A DNA stretch of 64,000 nt from contig NC_083337.1 in NCBI RefSeq assembly GCF_019175385.1, positions 46,104,938 through 46,168,937 on the forward strand, read 5' to 3'. Shown here piece by piece: positions 1-12,061 of the stretch. Source of the stretch: Lycium barbarum. Taxonomy: Eukaryota > Streptophyta > Magnoliopsida > Solanales > Solanaceae. The translations under genes were made by a program, and so were the position numbers. The stretch's first letter is position 1, and every line of letters begins with the position of its first letter. The notes under the pieces were generated by a model. The model searched no databases. It worked only from the letters and a program-made list of their open reading frames with translations, and was not told the DNA's origin.

Positions 1-880
1 GTAATGTCTCCACATTTTTAACGCATGAATAACTGCAGCCAATTCAAGATCATGAGTTGGGTAGTTCTTTTCATGTTTTCGCAGCTGTCTCGAAGCATAA
101 GCTATAACTCTACCATGCTGCATCAGTACACACCCTAACCTAACACCAAAAGCATCACAATACACAACATAACCATCTGGCCCTTCAGGGAGTGTCAAGA
201 CTGGAGCTGAGGTCAACCTGTTCTTCAACTCTTGGAAGCTACGCTCACAAGCATCATTCTAGTGAAATTTTGCTAACTTCTGGGTTTGCTTCGTCAAGGG
301 GCCTGAAATAAAGGAAAATCCCTCTACGAACCTTCTGTAGTAGCCTGCCAATCCCAGAAAATTGCGGACCTCCGTAGGCGTTGTAGGCCTTGGCCAAGTA
401 TTCACGGCTTCAATTTTCTGAGTGTCGACTCGAATACCATCATTTGAAATAACATGGCCCAGAAAGGTTACAGAATTCAGCCAAAACTCGCACTTTGAAA
501 ATTTTGCATATAATTCTCAGGCTTGAAGAATTCCAAGAACGATACGTAAGTGATCTGCATGCTTTGATTCTGTGCGCGAATACACCAGAATATCATCAAT
601 AAATGCTATTACAAATAAATCCAAAAGTGGCCCGAATACATTATTCATCAAATTCATGAACACTGCTGGAGCATTAGTCAGCCCAAACGACATCACTCGA
701 ACTCACAGTGGCCATATCTCGTTCTGAAAGCTGTTTTGGGAATATTTCCTTCTCTAACTCTCACTTGATGATAACCCGACATCAATTTTATTTTAGAAAA
801 CCACTTGGCACCCTGTAGTTGATCGAATAAGTCATCCATCCTTGGGAGAGGATATTTGTTCTTTATCGTCACCTTGTTCA
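1..880 (-). pseudogene. Family A chromovirus pol fragment (RNase H and RT)
   Basis: Minus-strand remnant of a Ty3/gypsy polyprotein. Read from right to left it gives the RT segment with [32 protein letters not shown] and SGYHQVRVR, then [12 protein letters not shown], then the RNase H region that matches the better copy at 4214-4699 base by base with scattered changes. Frames are interrupted, for example after the GHCEFE block near 693. The left side runs off the window, so integrase may lie beyond it. The right end, near 878-885, fuses directly to LTR sequence inside the RT coding region, so this is a truncated, dead copy. Family assignment is firm. The junction mechanism is an inference. 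Confidence 0.85.
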
Positions 881-2047
881 ATTCCCAAACATTCCTAACA
901 ACGTTCACAATGTAGTAGACAACAATCGTCATTTATCTAGATTATCCACATTTCACAATTTCACTTCAATCTCCCCATAGTCATGGTCATAATTCACTAT
1001 TACGTGCTTTCACATATAACACTCACTCTGTGTTCTAAGTGTCGTTCACAATCTACTTACAATCATAACATGTCAAGATTCATGATTCATATTAACCCAC
1101 TATTCACAATTGTCACTATTCACTCATTCATGACCCATTTCCTCTATCTTCTACAATCCATGTGTTTCAACCTTTCAAGTACCTCAAACATCATGTAAAT
1201 ACCATAAAACTTACCTTGGATGGTGTAGGAATAAGCTTTGGGTGGAAATACTTTACTTGAGCAAAACCCTAGTTTCCCTTTCTATGGAATTTCTTGACTT
1301 GGATGAACGTTGATGTGTTTCTCACACTTAGTTTTGTTGATTTGATGAAGTTGATCATCAATTTTTCGTGAGTTCTTGTATATGAAATGTGTGGAAGCTT
1401 CTAGAGAAGTCTTGAGTTGTGGAGAATGGAAAATGGAAATGAAATAAATGAACTTGGGTCTCTTATTTAAAACTTGGAATCTGTCCCGTCGTTATTATAC
1501 GGTCCGTATAATCTACCGTAAAACTGCTCCAGTGGCTACCCTTTTCTGTGTCAATTTGACGACACATTATACGGGCCGTATAATTTTATACGGTCCATAT
1601 AAGTGACCGTGAAATCAACCCCTCAACAACTTCCTTTTTTTACACTTCTACGGTCCATTATACGGACCGTATAATATTATACGGTCCGTATAATCGACCG
1701 TATAACCCATCTTTTCACTGATCTTTTTCTTGTCACTTCCTTTGATCTCCAACCCTTAGGGAATCTTCTTAGCACTTGTTTATCACCTCATTAATAATCT
1801 AAGGGTCATTATAACTTTTCTCCAAAGAACTATTAAGTTATCATTAACTCGTTACTCGAAATTCTTTTTTGATACACATCGTATGCCTTGCCTTCTCTCG
1901 GCAAACTTGCTTCTCTTATCTCAGATGCCTTTAAAGTCTTAACTAGGGTCATCAAACGTCATTCCTTCCTTATGAAAATATCGTATGCTCGTATTCTTCA
2001 TTAGTCTATTCATTGTGCATAAATGGGTGATTTTCCAAGGTGTAACA
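881..2047 (-). mobile_element. Family A LTR fragment (terminal part)
   Basis: The sequence aligns by eye to 8826-9903, the inner-to-terminal part of the full family A LTR. It shares the run of Cs and Ts around 940-1000, the first-donor region near 1205-1215 (cttaccttggatgg on plus) and the terminal GGTGTAACA. The U3 part at 1495-1710 holds repeated TACGGnCCGTA palindromes. About 1.3 kb of the LTR, the end that begins TGTCACGACC, is missing. It is joined at both ends to pol sequence, not to a PPT or PBS. Confidence 0.8.
1495..1710 (-). repeat. U3 palindrome cluster (TACGGnCCGTA type)
   Basis: Several copies of ATACGGTCCGTATAA and its variants (acggaccgtata, acgggccgtata) are clustered, partly as direct neighbours. 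They lie upstream of the transcription direction of the minus-strand LTR. The same cluster type recurs in the LTRs of families B and C, so it is probably a promoter or enhancer-like repeat of these elements. Its function is inferred from position only. Confidence 0.6.
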
Positions 2048-3566
2048 ATTAGTTATCCTAAATGACATCACCCGAAATTCATAATGGCATATCTCGTTCT
2101 GAAAGCTGTTTTGGGAATATGTTCTTCTTTAACTCTCACTTGGTGATAACCTGACCTTAGATCTATCTTGTAAAACCACTTGGCACCATGTAATTGATCG
2201 AACAAATCATCAATCCTTGGAAGGGGATATTTATTCTTGATCGTCACCTTATTCAATTGCCTTTAATCAGTGCACATTCGTAGGGAACCGGCTTTCTTTC
2301 GTACAAATAAGACTGGTGATCCCTAAGGTGATGAACTAGGTCTAATGAATCCTTTTTTCAAGCAAATCCTTCAACTGTGCCTTTAGCTCTTGCAATTCTG
2401 CAGGAGCCATTCGGTAAGGAGGAATAGAAATAGGTTGGGTGTCCGGCAACACATCAATGGCAAAATCAATCTCTCTTTCCGGAGGAAGGCCTGAAAGTTC
2501 ATTTGGAAATACATCTGGAAAATCATTCTCTACAAGAACGGATTGGAAAGTTGGTGACTTTGCTTCAGCGTCATGAACTCAAACTAAGTGATAAATATAG
2601 CCTTTTGTTATGATCTTTCTAGCCTTAGGGTAGGAAATAAACCTACCTCTTGGGGATGCTGTATTACCCTTCCATTCGAGCACAGGCTCTCTCGAAAATT
2701 GAAATCGAACTACTTTCATTCGGCAATAACCATTAGCATAACATGAGGCCAACCAATCCATGCCCATAATTACATCGAAATCTATCATTCCCAGCTTAAC
2801 TAAATCAACTGTAGTCTGGCGGTCACATATCACAATTACACAATTTTTCTACACTTGTCTAGCTATCACAGGATTACCAACCGGAGTAGATACCTCGAAA
2901 GGTTTAATTGGCACGGGTTTCACCCCAATATGACCAGCGATATACGGAGTAATATAAGATAGTGTAGAACCCGGATCTATCAATGCATATATGTCATGGG
3001 AAATACTGATAATATACTTGTAACCACATCCGGGAGGACTCAAAATCCTGTCGTCCGGCTAAAGCATAGATACGGGGCTGCATACCACCTGAACTAGACG
3101 CTCCCCCTCTGCCTCTACGTCGACCTGCTAGAATATGGGGAGTCTGCCCTACCGGGCGCACTGAGAAAGAACCAGTCGCTAATCCTGTAGGCTGAACCCC
3201 ACCTCTACCGTACCTCTAGGGACAATCACGCATCACAGGCCCAGTCTGTCCGCAAAAATAACAAGCATTTGTACCCTGGCGAAATGGCCCCGAATGTAAC
3301 TTCCTGCACTGACTACATCGTGGGGCTGGTGGTCTCTTCTTGCTATAATCACCCCAAAATTGGGAACCTGAAGCTCTCGAGCTTTGACTCTGCCCTGAAT
3401 GAATAGAGCGATCAAATCTCCTACCTGAAAATCGCGGGGGTGTACTAGTCTCCGACTGGCCTGAGTGTCTAGAATATGACTGCCTCGATCCCCCTTTGTA
3501 GTCGCTACCGGTGCTCGTAGATCTGGCCCTCTTACTTTGCCCTCTATCAATATTACCACACCCGTT
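2048..3566 (-). pseudogene. Family A gag-protease-RT fragment (second copy)
   Basis: Minus-strand internal fragment. In coding order it runs from the gag C-terminal part (3566 to about 3230, out of frame), through a degraded zinc-knuckle region, to the aspartic protease with ALIDPGST and YITPYI (3043-2849) and DFDVIMGMDWLASC (2833-2579). It ends in the RT start with [17 protein letters not shown] and [16 protein letters not shown] (2256-2068). The protease active-site triplet is D-P-G, as in the other copies here, rather than the usual D-S/T-G. Frames are broken between blocks. Both ends are abrupt: LTR sequence starts at about 3567 and at 2047. It is a dead, rearranged copy. Confidence 0.8.
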
Positions 3567-4169
3567 TGTGGAAGAAGTGTGGAGAGCTTTCTAGAGAGTT
3601 CTTGAAGTGTTGGGTGAAAAATGAAATAAATGGAATGAGGTTGTCCATTATATTAATTTTAGAAGCTATCCCGACTCAAATCTACGGACCAACATACGGT
3701 CTGTATCTTTTATATGGACCGTATCTCTGGCCGTATCTTTGATCCAGTGGAAGTCCCATTCTTGACAGGACATATGGCCTAACATATGGCCAGTATGTTT
3801 TGTACGGCCAGTATGTTAGGCCGTATAATGCCCAGCTTTTCCAAACTCTTTCTCGTCGACTCGTTTGATCTCCAATCCTTATGGAACCTTCTTAACACTT
3901 GTTTAACACCTCATTAAAAATTTAAGGGAATTTATAACTCTTCTTCAAGACATCATTAAGTCGTCATTAATTCGGTACTCGTAAATCTTATCCGACACAT
4001 AACGTATACCTTCCTTTTCTTGGAAACTTTCTTCTCTTACCTCGAATGTCTTTGAAATCTCAGTTAGGATCATAAAATGTTATTTCTTACTTAATGAAAC
4101 ATCGCACACTTCGTGCACTTCGTTAGTCTATCCGCTGTGCATCAACGAGAAATTTTCCGAGGTGTAACA
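3567..4169 (-). mobile_element. Family A 3' LTR, truncated (U3 end only)
   Basis: Corresponds to about 9333-9903 of the full LTR and ends in the expected terminal GGTGTAACA, which is followed on plus by the PPT complement. Only the U3 end is left; about 1.75 kb is gone. The truncated side is fused to gag sequence of another copy. Palindromic TACGG/CCGTA repeats are present at 3685-3830, including gtacggccagtatgttaggc. Confidence 0.8.
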
Positions 4170-4204
4170 TTTTTCCCCCCTTTTGGAACATTCTTCCTCG
4201 AATG
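4170..4204 (-). promoter_or_regulatory. Family A PPT and flanking hairpin
   Basis: On minus, AAAAGGGGGGAAAAA (4170-4184) directly precedes the LTR start TGTTACACC, as expected for a plus-strand-DNA primer. Next to it, CATTCGAGGAAGAATG (4189-4204) is a slightly decayed copy of the AGGA-loop hairpin seen beside the PPT in the other families; the closing C-G pair is lost. Confidence 0.7.
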
Positions 4205-4213
4205 ATTCAGGTT

Positions 4214-5735
4214 CTAAGGGTAAGTCCGACTCTTGTGATCTGTATAGATATCAACATGAACACCATACAAGTAATGTCTCCACATCTTTAATGCATGAAT
4301 AACTGCAGCCAATTTGAGATCATGAGTTGGGTACTTCTTTTCATGTTTCCGCAGCTGTCTCGAAGCATAAGCAATGACTTTACCGTGCTGCATCAATACA
4401 CGTCCTAAATCAACGCCAGAAGCATCACAATATACAACATAACCATCTGGCCCTTTTGGGAGTGTCAAGATTGGGGCTGAACGTAATCTGTCCTTCAACT
4501 TTTGGAAGTCGCGTTCACCAGTATCATTCCATTGAAATTTAGCTGACTTTTGGGTTAGCTTTGTCAATGGGACTGAAATAAAGGAAAATCCTTCTGCGAA
4601 TCTTCTATAGTAGCCTGCCAATCCCAGAAAACTACAGACTTCCATGGCCGTTGTAGGCCTTGGACAAGTTTTCACAACTTCAATTTTCTGAGTATCCACT
4701 TAGATTCCATCATCTGAAATAACATGACCCAAAAATGTCACGGAATTCAGCCAAAACTCACATTTTGAAAATTTTGCATACAATTCTCGAGTTCGAAGAA
4801 TTCCAAAAACAATACGTAAATGGTCTGCATGTTCTAATTTGGTCTGAGAATATACCAGAATGTCGTCAACAACACTATCATAAGTAGGTCCAAGAGAGGC
4901 CTGAATACATTATTCATCAAATTCATGAATACTGTCGAGGCATTAGTTAACCCAAATGACATCACCCAGAATTCATAATGGCATATCTCGTTCTGAAAGC
5001 TGTTTTGGGAATATCTTCTTCTTTAACTCTTACTTGGTGATAACCTGACCTTAGATCTATGTTGGAAAACCATTTGGCACCCTGTAATTGATCGAACAAA
5101 TCATCAATCCTTGCAAGCGGATATTTATTCTTGATCGTCACCTTATTCAACTACCTGTAATCAATGCACATTCGTAGGGAACTGTCTTTCTTTCATACAA
5201 ATAAGACTGGTGCTCCCCAAGGTGATGAACTAGGTCTAATGAATCCTTTTTCAAGCAAATCCTTCAACTATGCCTTTAGCTCTTTCAATTCTGCAATAGC
5301 TATTCGGTAAGGAGGAATAGAAATAGGCTGGGTGGCCGGCAACACATCAATGGCAAAATCAATCTCTCTTTCCGGAGGAAGGCCTGGAAGTTCATCTGGA
5401 AATACATCCGGAAACTCATTCAATAACGGAACTGATTGGAAAGATGGTGACTTTGCTTCAGTGTCATGAACTCGCACTAAGTGATAAATATAGCCATTTG
5501 CTATGATCTTTCTTTCCTTAAGGTAGGAAATAAACCTACCTCTTGGGGATGCTGTATTACCCTTCCATTCAAGCACAGGCTCTCCTGGAAATTGAAATCG
5601 AACTACTTTCATTCGGCAATCAACATTAGTATAACATGAGGCCAACCAATCCATGCCCATAATTACATCGAAATCTAGCATTTCCAGCTCAACTAAATCA
5701 ACTGTAGTCTGGCGGTCACATATCCAATTACACAA
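4214..5735 (-). pseudogene. Family A RT and RNase H (integrase deleted)
   Basis: Minus-strand pol. 5735-5268 gives the protease end (DFDVIMGMDWLASCYT) followed by the RT N-terminus ([35 protein letters not shown]). 5150-4962 gives [16 protein letters not shown] and [17 protein letters not shown]. 4699-4214 gives the RT connection ([18 protein letters not shown]), RNase [18 protein letters not shown] and [21 protein letters not shown], and [10 protein letters not shown]. Coding identity is lost just after TDHKS, at 4214, and the PPT hairpin follows within about 15 bases. The whole integrase and chromodomain, about 2 kb by comparison with B and C, is therefore deleted. Several stops and frameshifts separate the blocks. 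The element cannot integrate by itself. Confidence 0.88.
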
Positions 5736-5920
5736 TTTTTGTACACTTGTCCAGCTATCACGGGATTACTAACCAGAGTAGATACCTGGAAAGGTTTAAT
5801 TGGCTCGGGTTTCACCCCAATACTACCAACGATATATGGAGTAATATAATATAGTGTAGAACCCGGATCTATCAATACATATACGTCATGGGGAAATACA
5901 GATAATATACCTGTAACCAC
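5693..5920 (-). pseudogene. Family A aspartic protease, N-terminal part
   Basis: Encodes VTGILSVFPHDVYVLIDPGS, then TLYYITPYIVGSIGVKPEPI, with the active-site motif as D-P-G-S. The frame then shifts: the continuation DRQTTVDLVELEMLDFDVIMG is in the frame of the adjacent 5735-5268 block, so a small indel near 5720 breaks the protease. In Ty3/gypsy elements this enzyme matures Gag and Pol. Confidence 0.75.
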
Positions 5921-5983
5921 ATCCGGGGAGGACGCAAAATCCTGTCGTCCAGCTAAAGCATAGATACGGGGCCGGATGCCACC

Positions 5984-7293
5984 TTAACTAGACTCTCCCC
6001 CTCTGCATCTACCTCGACCTGCTGGAATCTGGGGAGTCTGCCCTACCGGGCACAATGAGGAAGAACCAGCTGTTGATCTTGTGGGCTGAACCCCACCTCT
6101 ATCATACCTCGAGGGACAATCACGCATCACGTGCCCAGTCTGGCCGCAAATGTAACAAGCATCTGTACCCCGGAGACATGGCCCCAATTCCTGCACTGAC
6201 TACATCGTGGGGCTGGTGGTCTCCTCTGGCTATAATCATCCCAAAACTGAGAACCTGAAGCTCTCGAGCTCTGACCCTGCCCTGAATGAATTGTACAGTC
6301 AAATCTCCTACCTGCAAATCACAGGGGTGCACTAGTCGCCGACTGGCCTGAGTGTCTAGAATATGACTGCCTCGATCCCCCTCTATAGTCGCAACCGGTG
6401 TCCATAGATCCGGCCCTCTTACTTTGCCCTTTATCAATATCACGCTCACCCCTTTGCGAATGTTGTTGCTCTTCTAAGTTATAGGCATAGGCCTGAATGC
6501 GGGAAATATCCATCCCATCTTGCCATGAAGCTGTTAAACAATCTTTGAATAAATGTGGCCCCATGCCACTCACAAATCGGTGCACTCTATCTTCCATGTC
6601 GGCCACAATAGTCGGAGCATATCTATCGAATGAATTACACTGAAGGCTATACTCCCGGGCACTCATATTTCCTTGTTTCAAATTTAAGAATCTATCTGCT
6701 CTAGCTCGATGGACCTCGGGTGGAAAATAGTGGCGGATGAAGGCCTCTACAAATTCTTGCCAAACTGGAGGAGGCGCATTCTCTTTCCTTGAGGAGATCC
6801 AATTATTATACCATAAAACCGCCACATCCCGGAGTCTATAAGATGCCAACTCCATAGATTCAGTTTCAGAGGCATGAATAATCTTCAGTGTTCTAAACAT
6901 TTAATCAATAAAACCTTGCGGGTCTTCATCCGGCTTTTACCAGAAAAATTCCGGAGGATTCAAACTCATGAAATCACGGGCTCTCATACTAACTGCCCTG
7001 TCACTTGATCCTGTGCCATGCCGCTGTGCCTGGGCGGCAACTAACTGCGTCAATAGATAGATAGCCTCGGTCATTTGTTGTCCCGAAGTAATCGGGGGAG
7101 GAATTGGAGGCATAGGAGCTGGAGCTGAAGCACCCTCTTGTTCTTGTATAATAGGCGGAGTAGAAGGGCTATTAGATGGAGCCTCATTATGTGATTCGCC
7201 CTTTTCTACATTCCTTGGCGGCTCCCTTTCTACCCGCCTTTCTATCGTAGTCTTGCCCTTTTGGGCGGCTGTAGCTTTTCTCTTTGGCGGCAT
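5984..7293 (-). pseudogene. Family A gag (capsid and zinc knuckle)
   Basis: The best start is the ATG at 7293-7291 (MPPKRKATAAQKGKTT). It is preferred over the in-frame upstream ATGs because it follows a splice-acceptor-like TTTCAG|AG. A proline-rich linker (PSTPPIIQEQEG, PAPMPPIPPPI) follows, then PPEFFW. After a stop near 6937 the capsid part continues (ELASYRLRDVAVLWYNNW, EFVEAFIRHYFPPEVHRARA, REYSLQCNSFDRYAPTIV), and after another break a CCHC knuckle, CYICGQTGHVMRDCP (about 6150-6105). Domain order is normal for a chromovirus Gag, the structural protein that packages element RNA. It is broken by stops and frameshifts. Confidence 0.82.
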
Positions 7294-7490
7294 CTCTGAA
7301 ATCATAACAGACATATTAGGGAGGAGAAAATCTTATAACACGGCTCTATCGCACGATCTCATAAGAAGAAGAAGAAGAATGGTCATTTTTCCTAAATGAC
7401 CTGTAGCCTCTTGTTTATTAGTGTGGCGCGCAACACACCATAAACAAGACTCTACTAAACATGACTCGTAGACACTTCCTAGGAATGAAC

Positions 7491-7503
7491 TGCTTTGATA
7501 CCA
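7491..7503 (-). other. Primer-binding site, initiator-Met tRNA type (family A)
   Basis: On minus it reads TGGTATCAAAGCA, one base from the common plant TGGTATCAGAGC. It starts four bases inside the LTR end (TCGTGACA then AAAG). This fixes the internal boundary of the 5' LTR. Confidence 0.85.
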
Positions 7504-7507
7504 CTTT

Positions 7508-9903
7508 TGTCACGACCGTACTAGGGCCATGACGGGTACCTAGGGCTAACCACCGAGCACCACTCGTTCTATTACTCATTCTGCATACAGTCATATTTCT
7601 TATAGTCATAATCGTTGGAAACCGTGAGACCATACTACCCACACATGTGTATCTACGAGCCTCTACTAGAGTACTAGACATATGGGCGGGATAGGACCCC
7701 GTGGTGCCTAAAACATATATGCACAAAAGAATAAATCAATGGAACCTCCGAAACAATGAAGTGCTCTCAAGGCCTGCTAATAGCTCCTACCAGTCTGGAT
7801 CACCTCCCTGTCTACCTGTGGGATTGAATACAGTGTCCAAAAAAACAGACCTCAGTACGAACATTGTACTGGCTATGTAAGGCATGAATGAAATGAACAT
7901 AATAGAGAAATCATAAGACATAAGGTAAAGAATAGATATAACCTGCTTGACTTTTAAGAGTGTGGGCATTTTAATCATATCACATATATCATGAAATCAC
8001 ATATATCATCATATCACGTTTATCATATCACATTCAATCTCGTCGTTAACCAGCGTCCGGGTAATCATCATATGCCGCCCACCGGTGGTGTCATGCCTGG
8101 CCCTCTAGGCTCGGTGTAATCATAAGCAGCCCGACTTAGAGGTGACATACTCGGCCATCTAGGCACGGTGGAATCGTATGCATCCCGCCTTCGTGGTGAC
8201 ATGCCTGACCATTTAGGCACGGTGTAATCATTTCCTCATCATACATTTGTCATAGAACATGCATTAGAGCTTAAAGACCATCTATACTATATCGGGGTGA
8301 CGTATGGTCGGGAACCCCCAATTAAATTATGGAGTGATCATAAGCATCATATCTCACCTTCAATGAGACTAACATTATAAGGTGAGTGTACACAAGGAAC
8401 AATATCAATGGGACCATACTTAGGATCATTAACCTCATGGACATCATATCTTACTTTAGGATTCTTTATACTTAAACTTACCATCATCATTATCATGCCC
8501 GTGTTTTATCTTTTCCCTTTATCTCATACTTATATAGCTCTTTATAGTCATAGACTCATCATTTCCGTTACATAGGAAAGTAATGGAAAAATAGGAACAT
8601 CCATGCCATAGGAGTCATGTCTTAGAAGGAAAGGACTAGCCTTACATACCTTTTCATTTAGCTATTCTATAGCTTGATCGTTCTCCTTCAATGCTCACGT
8701 TTCTACCTTCAAGAGAGTTCGTATTAACGTTAGCTAATCGATCACATGAACATGTTTAACTAAAGCTAGAGAAAATTGGGCAGCATTCCTTTGTTTATAC
8801 AACTTTCCCCATATCATATATCAACTCCCAAACATCCATAATAACACTCACAATATTATACCCAACAATCTTCATTCACTCTACATTATCCACATTTCAA
8901 AATTTCACTTCAATTCCTCCATAATCACGGTCATAGTTCACCTTTAAATTTACTCACATATAATGCTTATCCCATGTCCTTAATATCATTTATAACATAA
9001 TTATAATCACAACACATCAAGAATCATGACTCTTTCCAAGCTACTACTCAAAATCTCATTATTCTTATCTTTGTAACCCATTTTCTATCTCCTTTCATAA
9101 TCTAAGTCTTTCGATCTCTAAACATCTTAAATAACATGGAATGATCATAAAACCTACCTTAGATAGTATATGAATGAGCTTTGAGTGGAAATACTTCACT
9201 TGAGCCAAAACCCTAATTCACTTCCCATGGAATTTCTTGACTTGGATGAACTCCAATGAGTTTCTTACACCTGGTTTTTTTGGTTTGATGAAGTTGATCA
9301 TAAATTTCTCTTGGGTTCTTGTAGAAGAAGTGTGGAGAGCTTTCTAGAGAGTACTTGAAGTGTTGGGTGAAAAATGAAATAAATGGAATGAGGTTGGTCC
9401 CTTATATTAATTTTAGAAGCTGGCGCGTCTCAAATCTACGGACCGATATACGGTCCGTATCATTTATATGGACCATATCTGGCTGTATCTTTGGTCCAGT
9501 GGAAGTCCCATTCTGGACAGGACATACGACCTAACATACGGCCAGTATGTTGGGCCGTATAATGCCCAGCTTTTCCAAACTCTTTCTCATCGACTCGTTT
9601 GATCTCCAATCCTTATGGAACCTTCTTAACACTTTTTTAGCACCTCATTAACAATTTAAGGGACATTATAACTCTTCTTCAAGACATCATTAAGTCATCA
9701 TTAATTCGGTACTCGTAAATCTTATCCGACATATAACATATACCTTGCTTTTCTTGGCAACTTTCTTCTCTTACTTCGAATGTCTTTGAAATCTCTATTA
9801 GGATCATCAAATGCTATTTCTTACTTAATGAAACATCGTACACTTTGTGCCCTTCGTTAGTCTATTTGCTGTGCATCAACGGGAAATTTTCCGAGGTATA
9901 ACA
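7508..9903 (-). mobile_element. Family A 5' LTR, complete
   Basis: About 2.4 kb, beginning TGTCACGACC and ending GGTATAACA on plus, so it has TG/CA ends with short inverted termini. It is next to the PBS at 7491-7503. From the minus-strand point of view it holds a TACGGnCCGTA palindrome cluster (9435-9560), an AT-rich TATA-like TTAATATAAGG (about 9401-9411), donor-like AAGGTAGGT (9160-9152), a second donor-like AAAAGGTATGTAAGG (8656-8642) and a degenerate GC-rich repeat array (8078-8225). Flank 9904 on starts GTCTA. No matching TSD can be found because the left LTR is damaged. Confidence 0.88.
8078..8225 (-). repeat. Degenerate GC-rich tandem units in the family A LTR
   Basis: About three units of the form catgcctggcc(c/a)tctaggc(t/a)cggtgtaatcat, spaced 55-70 bases, each with a CCT/AGG self-complementary core. 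Equivalent arrays sit in the same LTR half of the other families. Confidence 0.6.
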
Positions 9904-10479
9904 GTCTATGTTTTAGTAAAAAATGGACAATCAGTTAGTTTTGATAGGCTTGTCAAGCAATAATTATCATGTTTTTCCTTAACCTAACAATGTGATGTAT
10001 CTACTCTAATAAAAATGGCACAATAAGAAGGGTTTAAAGATTGGTAGTTTGACAAGAAGTGTGTACATGTGTGAGTCTGTTTGGTCCATCATGTATAGAA
10101 ATTTTCCATAAATCATGTTTGTGTGAAGAAAAGATTTATTTTTTGGACTGACCACCTAGTTATGCTAATTTTAAAGATAAAGGATAAAGGGGGAAGGGTA
10201 ATGGGAACCTTGGCAAAAGTTTTTGCTCATCCTGTTTTTGTGTGCCTTCCCTAGATTCTTCCTGTATTTTCCTCTTAATGTTATGAACTAAGTTTTTTTT
10301 TTAGAGTAATGATAAGGCCAGATAAGGGATTGAAGTCTATTGTTTTTTCTTTCTGTGTGGTTTGATCCTGATGGAAAGGGAAATGTATGCTCTCTCTTTC
10401 TTTTGAAATATAATGTGGTTAAGAATAAATACCTTTTCATGATCATAGTTTCAGTTTGAAGTTTTTAGGGAGAACTAGT

Positions 10480-10680
10480 TTGTTACTGTTTGCTATGTGT
10501 TTATGGTGTGTCTGTTCTCAGTACATCATATTTGGACTTGGCAATAAAGGTTTTTCTTTTAAAATCTGGTTACAATCTTCATGAATCAACAAGCGTGTTA
10601 CTGTTTGCTATGTGTTTATATGGGGTCTATTCCTAGTACTCATAGTTGAATTTGGTAATAAAGGTCTTTAAAATCTGGAC
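10480..10680 (+). repeat. Diverged direct repeat, about 115-base spacing
   Basis: TTACTGTTTGCTATGTGTTTAT occurs at about 10482 and again at about 10597. Each copy is followed some 45-50 bases later by ttggcaataaagg or ttggtaataaagg and then ttaaaatctgg. This is a local tandem duplication of unknown role. Confidence 0.6.
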
Positions 10681-12061
10681 ATCAGTCCCATGAGTCCATT
10701 GGGGAAGTTGTGGGATAGAGTTAAGTTATTCTGGATCTTCCCATGACCCTTAGTGGTGTCACTGGGGTATGACGAAAAGCTCATAAAGGGGAGGAAAGAG
10801 GTTTTGAGAGAGTGAAAGGTGAGCCTGGGCATGAACTGGCGGTGATGACCAGTGGAAACCAGGATCCCTTTTGCTGAAAGTAGATTCAGGAGGAGGAGAT
10901 GGGGAGGTGATGACCCCACACTATCCTGCTTCCCTTCCTTACCCTGAGACCCCATCCTTTTCTTTTAGAACTTCTCTTCATGGTCCTAGGACACAAAAGG
11001 GCTCTCAGGTAGATTACAATGACTCAGCTATGTCTAAAAGGGAGGGAAAGATACACCTAGCACTAAATGAGCTACTGTTAATACTTGTCAAGCCTAAGTG
11101 TTGTATGATTCCCACCTTGCCTTCTGAGAGTTTCTTTTATCCGAGGAGTGTGCTTATTTTGAACCTTATTGTTTAAAGTTAGTTGTGTGTGATAAAAAAT
11201 AGGGCTGATGAGTGCATTATATGGGCATGAGTCCACCTATGAGAAGACTAAGTTTCAATAGTGTTATTTGCCATTAACTTTTGTTGTTGGCCCTATGTCT
11301 TTGTCTATCTTTACTTAACTTGTTCATTTATGATTGGTGTATGAGACTTTGCCATTTTCTTTCATTGATTGAGGCTTGCTCCGTATGTGAATGTTGAATC
11401 CTTTGTTTGCCAGGCTGTAACCATGCCATGAACCTGTCTCTTGCTTCCCTTTCCCTTTTTTTTTGTTCTTTGAGAAAAGTTTCTGATTAGTCCAAGCATG
11501 TTCAACGACCATCTCTAGGAATCAAAACTGTTTTTTTAGACCATTATGACTAAGTGCCCATATGAATTATCCATTGGTATCTCTCTTTCTTTAACAAAGG
11601 TTTTTCCAAAGCTCATTCATTTATTAACTAGTGGCCTTGATTTGTGCACCAGCTTGTTGTGTGCTTGAGTTAATAAAGAAGGGTAAGTTTAGAAGCTTCA
11701 AGTTTTAAATGTGTGCTTAAAAATCCTAAATGCTGTAAAACGTCTTTTACCTGGGACAAGTGACATTGCTATGAGCCTTGCTTGTCTGTGAGGTATTCCC
11801 TAGGCCCCTTTCTGTGGGAATGCTATGCTTGTTTTGATATTGGCTTGGTTATGTGTATTTTGGTGTTAGCTGGGATGGGACTTATGTCATGACTTGAATC
11901 AGTGGAGAATGTGGACCTACCTGGAATAAAGCTAGGAAGCCAAAGGACCCTGAGTAGCCTGTGTTGATCAAATTTGATCTTTCCATCATGTAAATTAGTG
12001 TAACCATGTATTGTTTCCTCAAGGAAATGGCTTGAACCTTGATAAATGGATAGATTTGTCT

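Larger units (their letters stand above)
7296..9157 (-). other. Putative leader intron of family A
   Basis: Predicted from motifs only. A donor-like CTAAG|GTAGGT lies in the LTR (intron start at 9157, minus strand). An acceptor-like TTATGATTTCAG|AG lies two bases before the gag ATG (intron end at 7296). Element B has the same arrangement with an identical CAG|AG-ATG context. Splicing would remove the PBS-containing leader from the gag mRNA. No transcript evidence is available here. Confidence 0.35.

Noticed and set aside
10668..11176. Overlapping frames of about 100 codons on both strands
   Set aside because: No recognisable domain and no homologous second copy; likely chance in unconstrained DNA.
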